DNA from: Hydractinia symbiolongicarpus
Taxonomy: Eukaryota > Cnidaria > Hydrozoa > Anthoathecata > Hydractiniidae
Direction: 5' to 3'
Assembly (NCBI RefSeq): GCF_029227915.1
Contig: NC_079884.1
Coordinates: forward strand, 27,778,001 to 27,842,000
Length of the DNA stretch: 64,000 nt
Shown: positions 24,645-32,823 of the stretch, in pieces
Numbering within the stretch: the stretch's first letter is position 1
Layout of the letters: each line of letters begins with the position of its first letter
The notes under the pieces: model-generated
Told to the model about the DNA's origin: nothing
The model's input: the letters and a program-made list of their open reading frames with translations, nothing else
Database searches by the model: none
Made by a program: the position numbers and the translations under genes

Positions 24645-27600
24645 CTATAAAGGGACCTTACATTCATCACAGTTACATTTAGATCCGTCCCACATTTTAA
24701 TCATGCTTTTAAAAACTTTAAGGTTGTTACATCGTTTCAAATGTGATGGTAGGTTATTCCAAATCTTTGGTCCCAGGGCTGATAAGCTATTAGTTCCAAA
24801 AGTCGCGGTCCTTTTCCTTGAGACTACCAAATTATTTGTATTTTGTTCTCTGACTGTCCTACCGTTATCATTTAAACAAAATATATCTTTCATAAAAAGA
24901 GGGCTGCTGTTATTTATAGTTTTAGAGATTTCTATACACAATGACCGTAAGCGATTTACATTCATGTGACTCTTGCTGGAATTTTTAAGTAAATTTTCGT
25001 ATGTACTTACCGTATCATTATACAGAAATCTTAATGCTCGTTTTTGTATCATTTCGACTTTAGATAAAGATTTAGAAGAAGAAAAATGCCATATAAGGGA
25101 ACAATAATTGAAATTTGCGTAGATAAAACTTTGAACTAAAATATATTTTGCTTGAAAGGATAAGAAACTTCTAGATCGAAATAAGGCATTTAGTTGGGCT
25201 GATGCTTTGCGACACAAATCACTAACGTGTCTGTCAAAATTTAATTTATTGTCTATAGTCACACCTAGTAATTTCACGTTATTTTCACTTTCAATAGTTT
25301 TATTTCCTATATTAAATTTTAGACCTAAATTATCTGCCTTATTCTTTGTCAGAATTATCGAGTGAAACTTTTCAGGGTTTGCAATCATTTTATTCTCTTT
25401 TAACCAGGAGAGGGCAGTTTTAGCTTCGTTTTCTAAAGTATTTATCAAATTAGGAATAGAATTTGAGAAGTTGGATATTGTGTTATCATCAGCGTAATTA
25501 TGTAGCTTATATTTTTCTATAAAAAGAAACAAATCATTTATAAATATATTGAATATGATAGGTCCCAAAATAGAACCTTGTGGTACACCAGATAAGATCA
25601 TTTGAAATAGACTATAGATCCCATTTATTCGAGTGGCTTGCTCTCTATCAGTAAGATAAGATAGAATGAATTGAAGAGACTTATTGTCAAATCCATAAGC
25701 AGCTAGTTTCGCAATTAGTAAGTCATGTGGTACACAGTCAAAAGCTTTTGAAAGATCCATCAAGATCGCACCCACCACATAATTCTTATCAAGTTTACTC
25801 TTCCATTCCTCTATTAAGCGAATTAGTACTTGTTGGGTACTATAGCATTTCCTATAGGCGGAGAGAAAAATCGACAATTTTGATTCCATATAAGCGGTTA
25901 TTTGTTCTTTCATAACCCTTTCGTAAAATTTAGAAAAAACATTTAAAACACTGACAGGCCTGTAGTTTGATATTTTAGTTTTATCTTTTCCTCCCTTATC
26001 CAATGGCGTTACAGCAGCTCGCTTAGCTTTGCTTGGAAATTTGTTTGAAACTATGCTACTATTTATAGCATCTGTTAGTGGCGTTACTAGGTGCCTTTTT
26101 GCTAATTTTACCAGCTTTGATGGTATTGTATCTTCACCTGTTGATACTTTGGTGTTTAAATCATTAAACAGTTTAGAAATTGTATTTTCATCAACTTCTT
26201 GGAATGTGAAGTTCTCATTGTTGTTAGAATCATTGATTTCCTTTATTTTAATGATACTTGGATGATTTTCAAAACTATCAACAATTTCTTCAATCATTTT
26301 TGACTTATCATTTACATTCTTATATTTTATAGGATTTGGTTTCATGCCACAAGAATTTTCTAAAATATTGATGTAGTATTCGTTGAAAAGTTTGGTTAAC
26401 TGTTTTTTATCAGTAACTAAACTTTCATTTTGAACGATCGCTATATCTCCTTTGCTTATTCCACTTTTATTTGATATCAAGGGTTTAACAGTTTCCCAAA
26501 ACGTTTTTTTGGAAATAAAACCTGATTCTGTTACCCTTTTGAAATGGTTTTTGATAGCCTTTTTGCGTAAATTTACACACTTGTTTCTCTGTTTCTTGTA
26601 CGTGATTTTGTTTTCAGAAGTAGGATTTTTATTGTATTTATTTTTGAACCTAGACCTTGTATATATTGCCTTTTTTAACTCTTTTGTCATAAATGGTGCC
26701 TCGTTTCCACGCAGAGTTTTTTGCTTTTGTGGGGCATGCTTTTCTATGATAGATGTGAAAACATTGATGAGGTTTTCATAATTCAGTTCAGGATCTTTAC
26801 TATTACAAATAAAATTTGCGTTCTCAACATCACGTAAAAAATTGGCTTCATTAAAATTTTTGTAACTTCTGTAAATAATTTTCTTGGATGCTAAGCGTGC
26901 TAAATGAGATTTTAAAAATGTTGTTACCATTTGATGATGATCACTTAATCCTGTTTCACATGTTAGTGTGTGTTGAAAACATCTGGGTCTATTTGTAAGA
27001 ATGACATCTATAGCTGTTCCGTTAGGACTAGCAAAACAGGTTTTGTTTTTGACAAGATTTTCAAGACTAAAAATATCACAGAAATTATTTAAGGTTTCGA
27101 AACCAGAATCGTTCGAGTTATGGCAATCGATATTTATATCACCCATAATTATTATGTTTTCGACTTTAGATAGAGCTTTATTTAAAGCTATCTCTAATTC
27201 CTCAAAAAAGTTGTTTAAGTTTGAATAATGAGGTGGTCTATAAATACTGATAACTGTCCATTTTTTATTTCTTATCGTTAATTCTGAGCAAATGATTTCA
27301 TTATTTGTTATACCCAAATCATTAACATGTCTACAGGCTACTCCTTTCTTAACATATTCAATTAACCCTCCTCCATTTTTGTTCCTATCTTTTCTAGTTC
27401 TAATTTCATAGTTATTAATATAGAATTGTTCGTTTGGAAAACTCTCATCTAGTTTGGTTTCAGCAAATACAAAATAATCAGGTGAAAATTTTGTCAGAAT
27501 TTCTCTTGCATCAATTATTTTGTTTCTGAGACTATTAATGTTTAAATAGCCTAAAAGAGGATTGGAAGGGTACTTAATTCGTAATTTATGTATTTCATCT

Positions 27601-27737
27601 AAAGAACTTTGGTGAGAATTATGTGTCGGATTTTGATCATTTCTATATTGACTCCCAACACATTCATCAGGAATATCAGATTTATTATCATCGCAAACTA
27701 GTCCAAGCCTATGGAATACCCCTGCTGATCTAAAAAA
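24645..27737 (-). CDS. LINE ORF2: APE endonuclease plus reverse transcriptase
   Basis: Predicted to nick target DNA and copy the element RNA into cDNA. The frame is open for 1030 codons, numbered here from 27737. Endonuclease (about 60-275): LNINSLRNK (N66), AETK (E93), YRPP (166-169), MGDIN (D200, N202), AIDVILTN (D244) and LSDHH (S265, D266, H267). A linker includes an APFMTKELKKAI segment of the type seen in Jockey/CR1 relatives. Reverse transcriptase: NYRPVSVL (591-598), MDLSKAFD (catalytic D661), SGVPQGS (about 716) and YADD (D750, D751). A thumb-like region follows, and the C-terminus is a small Cys cluster, C1021-x-C-x2-C1026. There is no RNase H domain. No ATG exists in frame before the MGDIN motif. 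A TTG at 27315-27317 is not a credible start because it would cut off half of the endonuclease. Translation is most likely by -1 frameshifting from ORF1, which this frame overlaps by 40 nt. Confidence 0.93.
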   Translation of the reverse strand, partial: FFRSAGVFHRLGLVCDDNKSDIPDECVGSQYRNDQNPTHNSHQSSLDEIHKLRIKYPSNPLLGYLNINSLRNKIIDAREILTKFSPDYFVFAETKLDESFPNEQFYINNYEIRTRKDRNKNGGGLIEYVKKGVACRHVNDLGITNNEIICSELTIRNKKWTVISIYRPPHYSNLNNFFEELEIALNKALSKVENIIIMGDINIDCHNSNDSGFETLNNFCDIFSLENLVKNKTCFASPNGTAIDVILTNRPRCFQHTLTCETGLSDHHQMVTTFLKSHLARLASKKIIYRSYKNFNEANFLRDVENANFICNSKDPELNYENLINVFTSIIEKHAPQKQKTLRGNEAPFMTKELKKAIYTRSRFKNKYNKNPTSENKITYKKQRNKCVNLRKKAIKNHFKRVTESGFISKKTFWETVKPLISNKSGISKGDIAIVQNESLVTDKKQLTKLFNEYYINILENSCGMKPNPIKYKNVNDKSKMIEEIVDSFENHPSIIKIKEINDSNNNENFTFQEVDENTISKLFNDLNTKVSTGEDTIPSKLVKLAKRHLVTPLTDAINSSIVSNKFPSKAKRAAVTPLDKGGKDKTKISNYRPVSVLNVFSKFYERVMKEQITAYMESKLSIFLSAYRKCYSTQQVLIRLIEEWKSKLDKNYVVGAILMDLSKAFDCVPHDLLIAKLAAYGFDNKSLQFILSYLTDREQATRINGIYSLFQMILSGVPQGSILGPIIFNIFINDLFLFIEKYKLHNYADDNTISNFSNSIPNLINTLENEAKTALSWLKENKMIANPEKFHSIILTKNKADNLGLKFNIGNKTIESENNVKLLGVTIDNKLNFDRHVSDLCRKASAQLNALFRSRSFLSFQAKYILVQSFIYANFNYCSLIWHFSSSKSLSKVEMIQKRALRFLYNDTVSTYENLLKNSSKSHMNVNRLRSLCIEISKTINNSSPLFMKDIFCLNDNGRTVREQNTNNLVVSRKRTATFGTNSLSALGPKIWNNLPSHLKRCNNLKVFKSMIKMWDGSKCNCDECKVPL
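27698..27737 (-). other. ORF1/ORF2 overlap (40 nt)
   Basis: The ORF2 frame opens just after a TAA at 27738-27740, and ORF1 ends with TAG at 27698-27700. In this interval both frames are open, with ORF2 in the -1 frame relative to ORF1. Any ribosome change of frame must happen here. Confidence 0.9.
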
Positions 27738-29134
27738 TTATTTATAAAAGCTATAAAATTTCGTGCTAACATTATCTTACCATTCTCTCGTAAATGTATG
27801 CCATCTTTCCATAGGTGTTCTTCTCTGATATTGTTGTGTCTGATGTAGCCATAACCGTGTAGATCGGATCCTTCTCTTAATAGTTTGTTAATACTGTTTA
27901 TTCTATCAGAGTCGACACGTCTGCTCGTAACCAAGGCAGAGATAAAAACTTTTTCTACTCCGTTACGCACACATTTTTTCCCGATGTCCAGGATCTGTTC
28001 GGCAATTTTGTTATCTGACGCTGCATTTAGATGACTTGATAAAAGATTGTTGATTCCTACATGGATAACGACAATATCAGGTTTTTCTTGTTCCAGTGTT
28101 GGTTGTACGTAATAATTTAAGTTTTCGACACTTGCTCCTGGGAATATCTTAAATCTCACATTTCCATTTTTTATTTGCTCATTAAATTCTTTCACTCGAA
28201 TACCTTTTGGTATACTATCGGTCATTATCCGTATCTTCTTAGAATGGTGTACATTTTGATGCTCAAGATTCGTAGCTAATTGATCTCTTTCGGGAAACGG
28301 ATTGATAACAGGGTTGGGTCTTCGTCTGTGTGTTACATTATTTTTAAAGATATTTGACGAACGAATATGGTTGTTAACATCTACGTGGTGCGTATTTTGA
28401 CTCTCCTTCGTAAAATTACAATCTTGATCACCCCAACTTTGTTGATTAGAATCGTCATTAACTTCAACTCTTAGGTCGTTAAATCTGTTATGATGTAATT
28501 CTTCATTTCTATTAACTTTATTTGTAGAAAACCTTGAGGGACCTTTGATTACGTTGTTCCATTGATTATGCTGTTTAATCGGTTCCACATGTTTACACGT
28601 TTCAACTGAATGATCACGTTGATTACTGTTTAAAATTTCGCTAACCAATTTTTTGTAATCCTTTATTTCTTCTTTAAGGAAATCTATTTCACTCCTCAGT
28701 TGTTTAATTAAAATATTTGACGAGTTGTCCCCGATCTTGCTCAGTTTATACGAAATAAATTCTTTTAAATCGCAAACCTGTGTTGTCAAACTTTTAAATT
28801 TAATAAACTGGCCAAAATTTTTAACTTCTTCCTCGTACAGATATCCACTTTTATCTTCGATTAAATCGTCAACAACATCTTTCTTTTCCTCTGAAAAAGA
28901 TTCGTCTGTGCTATTTTCTTTCTCCTCTTCTACTTGTTTCACAAATAAATAACTTTCTGTACCATTTCTCTCCGTTTTGTTTAATATATTCTGTTGACAT
29001 AAATCTTTTAGCGTTTGCTCAATAATTTCAGGATGCAAGTCTTTTGTGTTAGTTACTATGCTGTCATAGTCAGCTTTCTTTTTCCTTCTATGTATTTCTT
29101 TAACAGAATTTAAAACAATATTTTCAAACTCCAT
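27698..29134 (-). CDS. LINE ORF1: winged-helix-like, coiled-coil and SGNH hydrolase protein
   Basis: 478 aa with an ATG start 81 bp inside the element. ORF1 proteins of LINEs bind element RNA and form the ribonucleoprotein; the role of the esterase domain in this family is not settled. Residues about 1-65 (helices around DSIVTNTKDLHPEIIEQTLKD, then ILNKTERNGTESYLFV) resemble a winged-helix fold. Residues 70-95 are acidic. About 138-170 is a likely coiled coil (LIKQLRSEIDFLKEEIKDYKK). About 175-295 is Asn/His-rich and probably disordered. Residues about 299-468 form an SGNH hydrolase: TDSI (nucleophile S307), PGAS (G333), HVGINN (G360, N362) and DGIH (D444, H447). The usual GDS block reads TDS, but all four name residues are present. 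I see no CCHC knuckle or RRM. The stop codon lies inside the start of the ORF2 frame. Confidence 0.92.
   Translation of the reverse strand: MEFENIVLNSVKEIHRRKKKADYDSIVTNTKDLHPEIIEQTLKDLCQQNILNKTERNGTESYLFVKQVEEEKENSTDESFSEEKKDVVDDLIEDKSGYLYEEEVKNFGQFIKFKSLTTQVCDLKEFISYKLSKIGDNSSNILIKQLRSEIDFLKEEIKDYKKLVSEILNSNQRDHSVETCKHVEPIKQHNQWNNVIKGPSRFSTNKVNRNEELHHNRFNDLRVEVNDDSNQQSWGDQDCNFTKESQNTHHVDVNNHIRSSNIFKNNVTHRRRPNPVINPFPERDQLATNLEHQNVHHSKKIRIMTDSIPKGIRVKEFNEQIKNGNVRFKIFPGASVENLNYYVQPTLEQEKPDIVVIHVGINNLLSSHLNAASDNKIAEQILDIGKKCVRNGVEKVFISALVTSRRVDSDRINSINKLLREGSDLHGYGYIRHNNIREEHLWKDGIHLRENGKIMLARNFIAFINNFLDQQGYSIGLD
27731..27737 (-). promoter_or_regulatory. Putative -1 ribosomal frameshift site TTTTTTA
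   Basis: In the sense direction ORF1 reads aaT TTT TTA GAT. This is the X XXY YYZ heptamer U UUU UUA in the ORF1 frame (N466-F467-L468). A -1 slip gives TTT TTT AGA and enters the ORF2 frame exactly. The heptamer sits at the very first bases of the overlap. ORF2 has no usable ATG. Downstream, ATCAG can pair with CTGAT about 45 nt later, but I could not identify a convincing stem or pseudoknot by eye. The heptamer and its phase are seen directly; frameshifting itself is inference. Confidence 0.7.
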
Positions 29135-29215
29135 TTGTCAACAGTTAAACAACAAGTTTTACTAAGTTTTAAAAACACGTCCGCTCCGTCCGCTTGCTAA
29201 GAAAGTTCGATTGAT
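29135..29215 (-). promoter_or_regulatory. LINE 5' UTR, probable internal promoter
   Basis: 81 bp between the target duplication and the ORF1 ATG. It starts ATCAATCG, close to an insect-type initiator (TCAKTY). It contains the octamer AGCGGACG twice, 9 bp apart, the second extending to GGACGTG about 34-40 bases from the 5' end. RGWCGTG-like downstream promoter elements in this position are known for Jockey and I-type LINEs. The spacing here is a few bases off the canonical +28 to +33, so the assignment is tentative. Confidence 0.45.
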
Positions 29216-29221
29216 TTTAAT
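29216..29221. repeat. Target site duplication (5' side of LINE)
   Basis: The second TTTAAT copy, followed by tgaactgagttacaacgg. That is exactly the continuation of the satellite sequence interrupted at 24455. Six base pairs is short for a LINE but acceptable for CR1-type elements, which often leave short or no duplications. Confidence 0.8.
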
Positions 29222-29615
29222 TGAACTGAGTTACAACGGTTGCGTCACATATTCGTCCCCACATGTATTTAGCGATATTTTTCTGATATTACTAGGTTGC
29301 ATCGCTTTTAACAGTGAAACGATTGACTGTGGGACTTAATTGAACTAACTTTGGACTGTGACCTGATAAATGTGTTAAATGAGCCAGTTTGATTACAAGA
29401 AATAACATTCTTCTTAATTTGACATGATTGCTGGAACTAAGTGATTACACTGGGCGCTGTGGTAGCGTTTTATTTAAAAATTTAGTTAAGTAAGTCATTT
29501 TTTACTGTGGGACCAATCCTAGCCGTTATCGCGCGCTGAAGAAATAGAGACAGTATCAAAAACTACATTTCATTGACTTTCTAACGGTGTCAATCCGTTT
29601 GAGTTACAACGGTTG

Positions 29616-31219
29616 CGTCACATATTCGTACCAACAGAATATATAGCGCAGAATATATAGGAACAGTTTCAAAGACTACATTTCATTGTCTTTTTAGCGG
29701 TATAATTCCGTTTGAGTTACAACGGTTGCGTCACATATTCGTACCAACATGTATTTAGCGATAGGATTCGGATATTACTAGGTTGCATCGTTTTTAACAG
29801 TGAAACGTTTGACTGGGGGATTTAATTGAACTGCTCTTAAACTTTGACCTTATAAAGGTGATAAATGAGCCAGTTTGACTACAATAAATAACAGTCTTCT
29901 TAATTTGACATGATTGCTGGAACTCAGCGAATACACTGGTCGCTGTAGTAGCGTTTTGTTAAAAAAATTAAGATAAATAAGTCATTCTTTACTGTGGGAC
30001 AAATCCTAGCCGTTATCGCGCGCTGAAGAAATAGAGACAGTTTCAAAAACTACATTTCATTGACTTTCTAACGGCGTCAATCCGTTTGAGTTACAACGGT
30101 TGCGTCACATATTCGTACCAACATGTATTTAGTGATTTTTTTCCAATATTATTAAGTTGTACTGCTTTTAACAGTGAAACGATTGACTGTGGAACTTAAT
30201 TGAACTAACTTGGGACTGTGACCATATAAATGTGATAAATGAGCCAACTAGACTCCAAGAAATAACATTCTTCTAAATTTGACATGATTGCCGGAACTCA
30301 GCGATTACACTGGGCGCTGTGGTAGCGCTTTATTTAAAAATTAAAATAAATCATTCATTTTTACTGTGGGACCAATCCTAGCCGTTAGTACGCGCTGAAT
30401 AAATAGGAACAGTTTCAAAGACTACATTTCATTGACTTTCTAGCGGTATAAATCCATTTGAGTTACAACGGTTGCGTCACATATTCGTACCAACATGTAT
30501 TTAGCGATAGTATTTGGATATTACTAGTTTGCATCGATTTTAACAGTGAAACGTTTGACTGTTGGACACAGTTGAACTGATTTTGGACTTTGACCTTATA
30601 AATGTGATAAATGAGTCAGTTTGAATACAAGAAATAACATTCTTCTTAATTTGACATGATTGTGGGAACTCAACGGTTGCACAGGACCCTGTGGTAGCGA
30701 TTCATTTAAAAATTTAGATAAATAAGTCATTTCTACTGTGGGACCAATCCTAGCCGTTAGCGTGCGCTGAAGATATAGAGACAGTTTCAAAATCTCCATT
30801 TTATTGACTTTCTAACGGTCTAAATTCGTTTGAGTTACAACGGTTGCGTCACACATTCGTACCAACATGTATTTAGTGATTTTTTTCGGATATTCCTAAG
30901 TTGTACCGCTTTTAACAGTCAAACGATTGACTGTGGGACTTAATTAAACTGATTTCGGACTTTGACCTTATAAATGTTATAAATGAGTCATTTTGACTAC
31001 AAGAAGTAACATTCGTCTTAATTTGACATGATTGCTGGAACTCAGCGATTACACTGGGCGCTGTGGTAACGCTTTATTTAAAAATTATGATAAATAAATC
31101 ATTTTTTACTGTGGGACCAATCCTAGCCGTTATCGCGCGCTGAAAAAGTACAGACAGTTTCAAAAGCTACATTTCATTGATTTTCTAACGGTGTCAATCC
31201 GTTTGAGTTACAACGGTTG
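29616..31219. repeat. 1604-bp tandem duplication, copy 1
   Basis: The truncated-monomer junction at about 29632 recurs at 31236, and the unit's other variants (gggacaaatcc, aacttgggactg, caacggttgcacagg) recur at +1604. The unit holds about four monomers plus a truncated one. The left arm has one homologous version of its second part (7890-8830). Edges lie inside gtttgagttacaacggttgcgtcac and are approximate. Confidence 0.85.
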
Positions 31220-32823
31220 CGTCACATATTCGTACCAACAGAATATATAGCGCAGAATATATAGGAACAGTTTCAAAGACTACATTTCATTGTCTTTTTA
31301 GCGGTATAATTCCGTTTGAGTTACAACGGTTGCGTCACATATTCGTACCAACATGTATTTAGCGATAGGATTCGGATATTACTAGGTTGCATCGTTTTTA
31401 ACAGTGAAACGTTTGACTGGGGGATTTAATTGAACTGCTCTTAAACTTTGACCTTATAAAGGTGATAAATGAGCCAGTTTGACTACAATAAATAACAGTC
31501 TTCTTAATTTGACATGATTGCTGGAACTCAGCGAATACACTGGTCGCTGTAGTAGCGTTTTGTTAAAAAAATTAAGATAAATAAGTCATTCTTTACTGTG
31601 GGACAAATCCTAGCCGTTATCGCGCGCTGAAGAAATAGAGACAGTTTCAAAAACTACATTTCATTGACTTTCTAACGGCGTCAATCCGTTTGAGTTACAA
31701 CGGTTGCGTCACATATTCGTACCAACATGTATTTAGTGATTTTTTTCCAATATTATTAAGTTGTACTGCTTTTAACAGTGAAACGATTGACTGTGGAACT
31801 TAATTGAACTAACTTGGGACTGTGACCATATAAATGTGATAAATGAGCCAACTAGACTCCAAGAAATAACATTCTTCTAAATTTGACATGATTGCCGGAA
31901 CTCAGCGATTACACTGGGCGCTGTGGTAGCGCTTTATTTAAAAATTAAAATAAATCATTCATTTTTACTGTGGGACCAATCCTAGCCGTTAGTACGCGCT
32001 GAATAAATAGGAACAGTTTCAAAGACTACATTTCATTGACTTTCTAGCGGTATAAATCCATTTGAGTTACAACGGTTGCGTCACATATTCGTACCAACAT
32101 GTATTTAGCGATAGTATTTGGATATTACTAGTTTGCATCGATTTTAACAGTGAAACGTTTGACTGTTGGACACAGTTGAACTGATTTTGGACTTTGACCT
32201 TATAAATGTGATAAATGAGTCAGTTTGAATACAAGAAATAACATTCTTCTTAATTTGACATGATTGTGGGAACTCAACGGTTGCACAGGACCCTGTGGTA
32301 GCGATTCATTTAAAAATTTAGATAAATAAGTCATTTCTACTGTGGGACCAATCATAGCCGTTAGCGTGCGCTGAAGATATAGAGACAGTTTCAAAATCTC
32401 CATTTTATTGACTTTCTAACGGTCTAAATTCGTTTGAGTTACAACGGTTGCGTCACACATTCGTACCAACATGTATTTAGTGATTTTTTTCGGATATTCC
32501 TAAGTTGTACCGCTTTTAACAGTCAAACGATTGACTGTGGGACTTAATTAAACTGATTTCGGACTTTGACCTTATAAATGTTATAAATGAGTCATTTTGA
32601 CTACAAGAAGTAACATTCGTCTTAATTTGACATGATTGCTGGAACTCAGCGATTACACTGGGCGCTGTGGTAACGCTTTATTTAAAAATTATGATAAATA
32701 AATCATTTTTTACTGTGGGACCAATCCTAGCCGTTATCGCGCGCTGAAAAAGTACAGACAGTTTCAAAAGCTACATTTCATTGATTTTCTAACGGTGTCA
32801 ATCCGTTTGAGTTACAACGGTTG
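31220..32823. repeat. 1604-bp tandem duplication, copy 2
   Basis: Second copy. In the 204-bp interval compared closely (30596-30799 against 32200-32403) there is a single base difference: accaatcctag near 30750 reads accaatcatag near 32354. After about 32823 the array continues as in the left arm (acacattcgtaccaacatgtatttcg). Confidence 0.85.

Larger units (their letters stand above)
24456..29215 (-). mobile_element. Full-length CR1/L2-like LINE (non-LTR retrotransposon)
   Basis: A 4.76-kb insertion into the satellite, transcribed on the minus strand. In element order it has an 81-bp 5' UTR, ORF1 (478 aa, SGNH hydrolase domain), ORF2 (1030-codon frame with APE endonuclease and reverse transcriptase), a 3' UTR of about 165 bp, an AATAAA signal and an A-rich tail. 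A 6-bp TTTAAT duplication flanks it. There are no long terminal repeats, integrase or RNase H. APE endonuclease together with RT motifs YRPVSVL and YADD places it in the Jockey superfamily. An esterase-bearing ORF1 is known in CR1 and L2 relatives, so CR1/L2-like is the best guess. Both frames are free of stops and frameshifts, apart from the ORF1/ORF2 overlap, so the copy looks recent and may be functional. Confidence 0.93.

Noticed and set aside
27315-27317. TTG at this position as the start of ORF2
   Set aside because: Sequence upstream is open for 140 more codons and encodes conserved endonuclease motifs (LNINSLRNK, AETK, GGGL). Starting here would remove catalytic residues N66 and E93.
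24429-28952. Plus-strand open frames across the LINE (for example 26452-26781, 24703-24969, 28725-28952)
   Set aside because: They lie antisense to intact ORF1 and ORF2, carry no recognisable domain, and are expected shadows in AT-rich coding DNA.
24456-29215. LTR retrotransposon or virus-derived insertion
   Set aside because: There are no terminal repeats, protease, integrase or envelope-like frame. APE endonuclease, an A-rich tail and a short target duplication identify a LINE.
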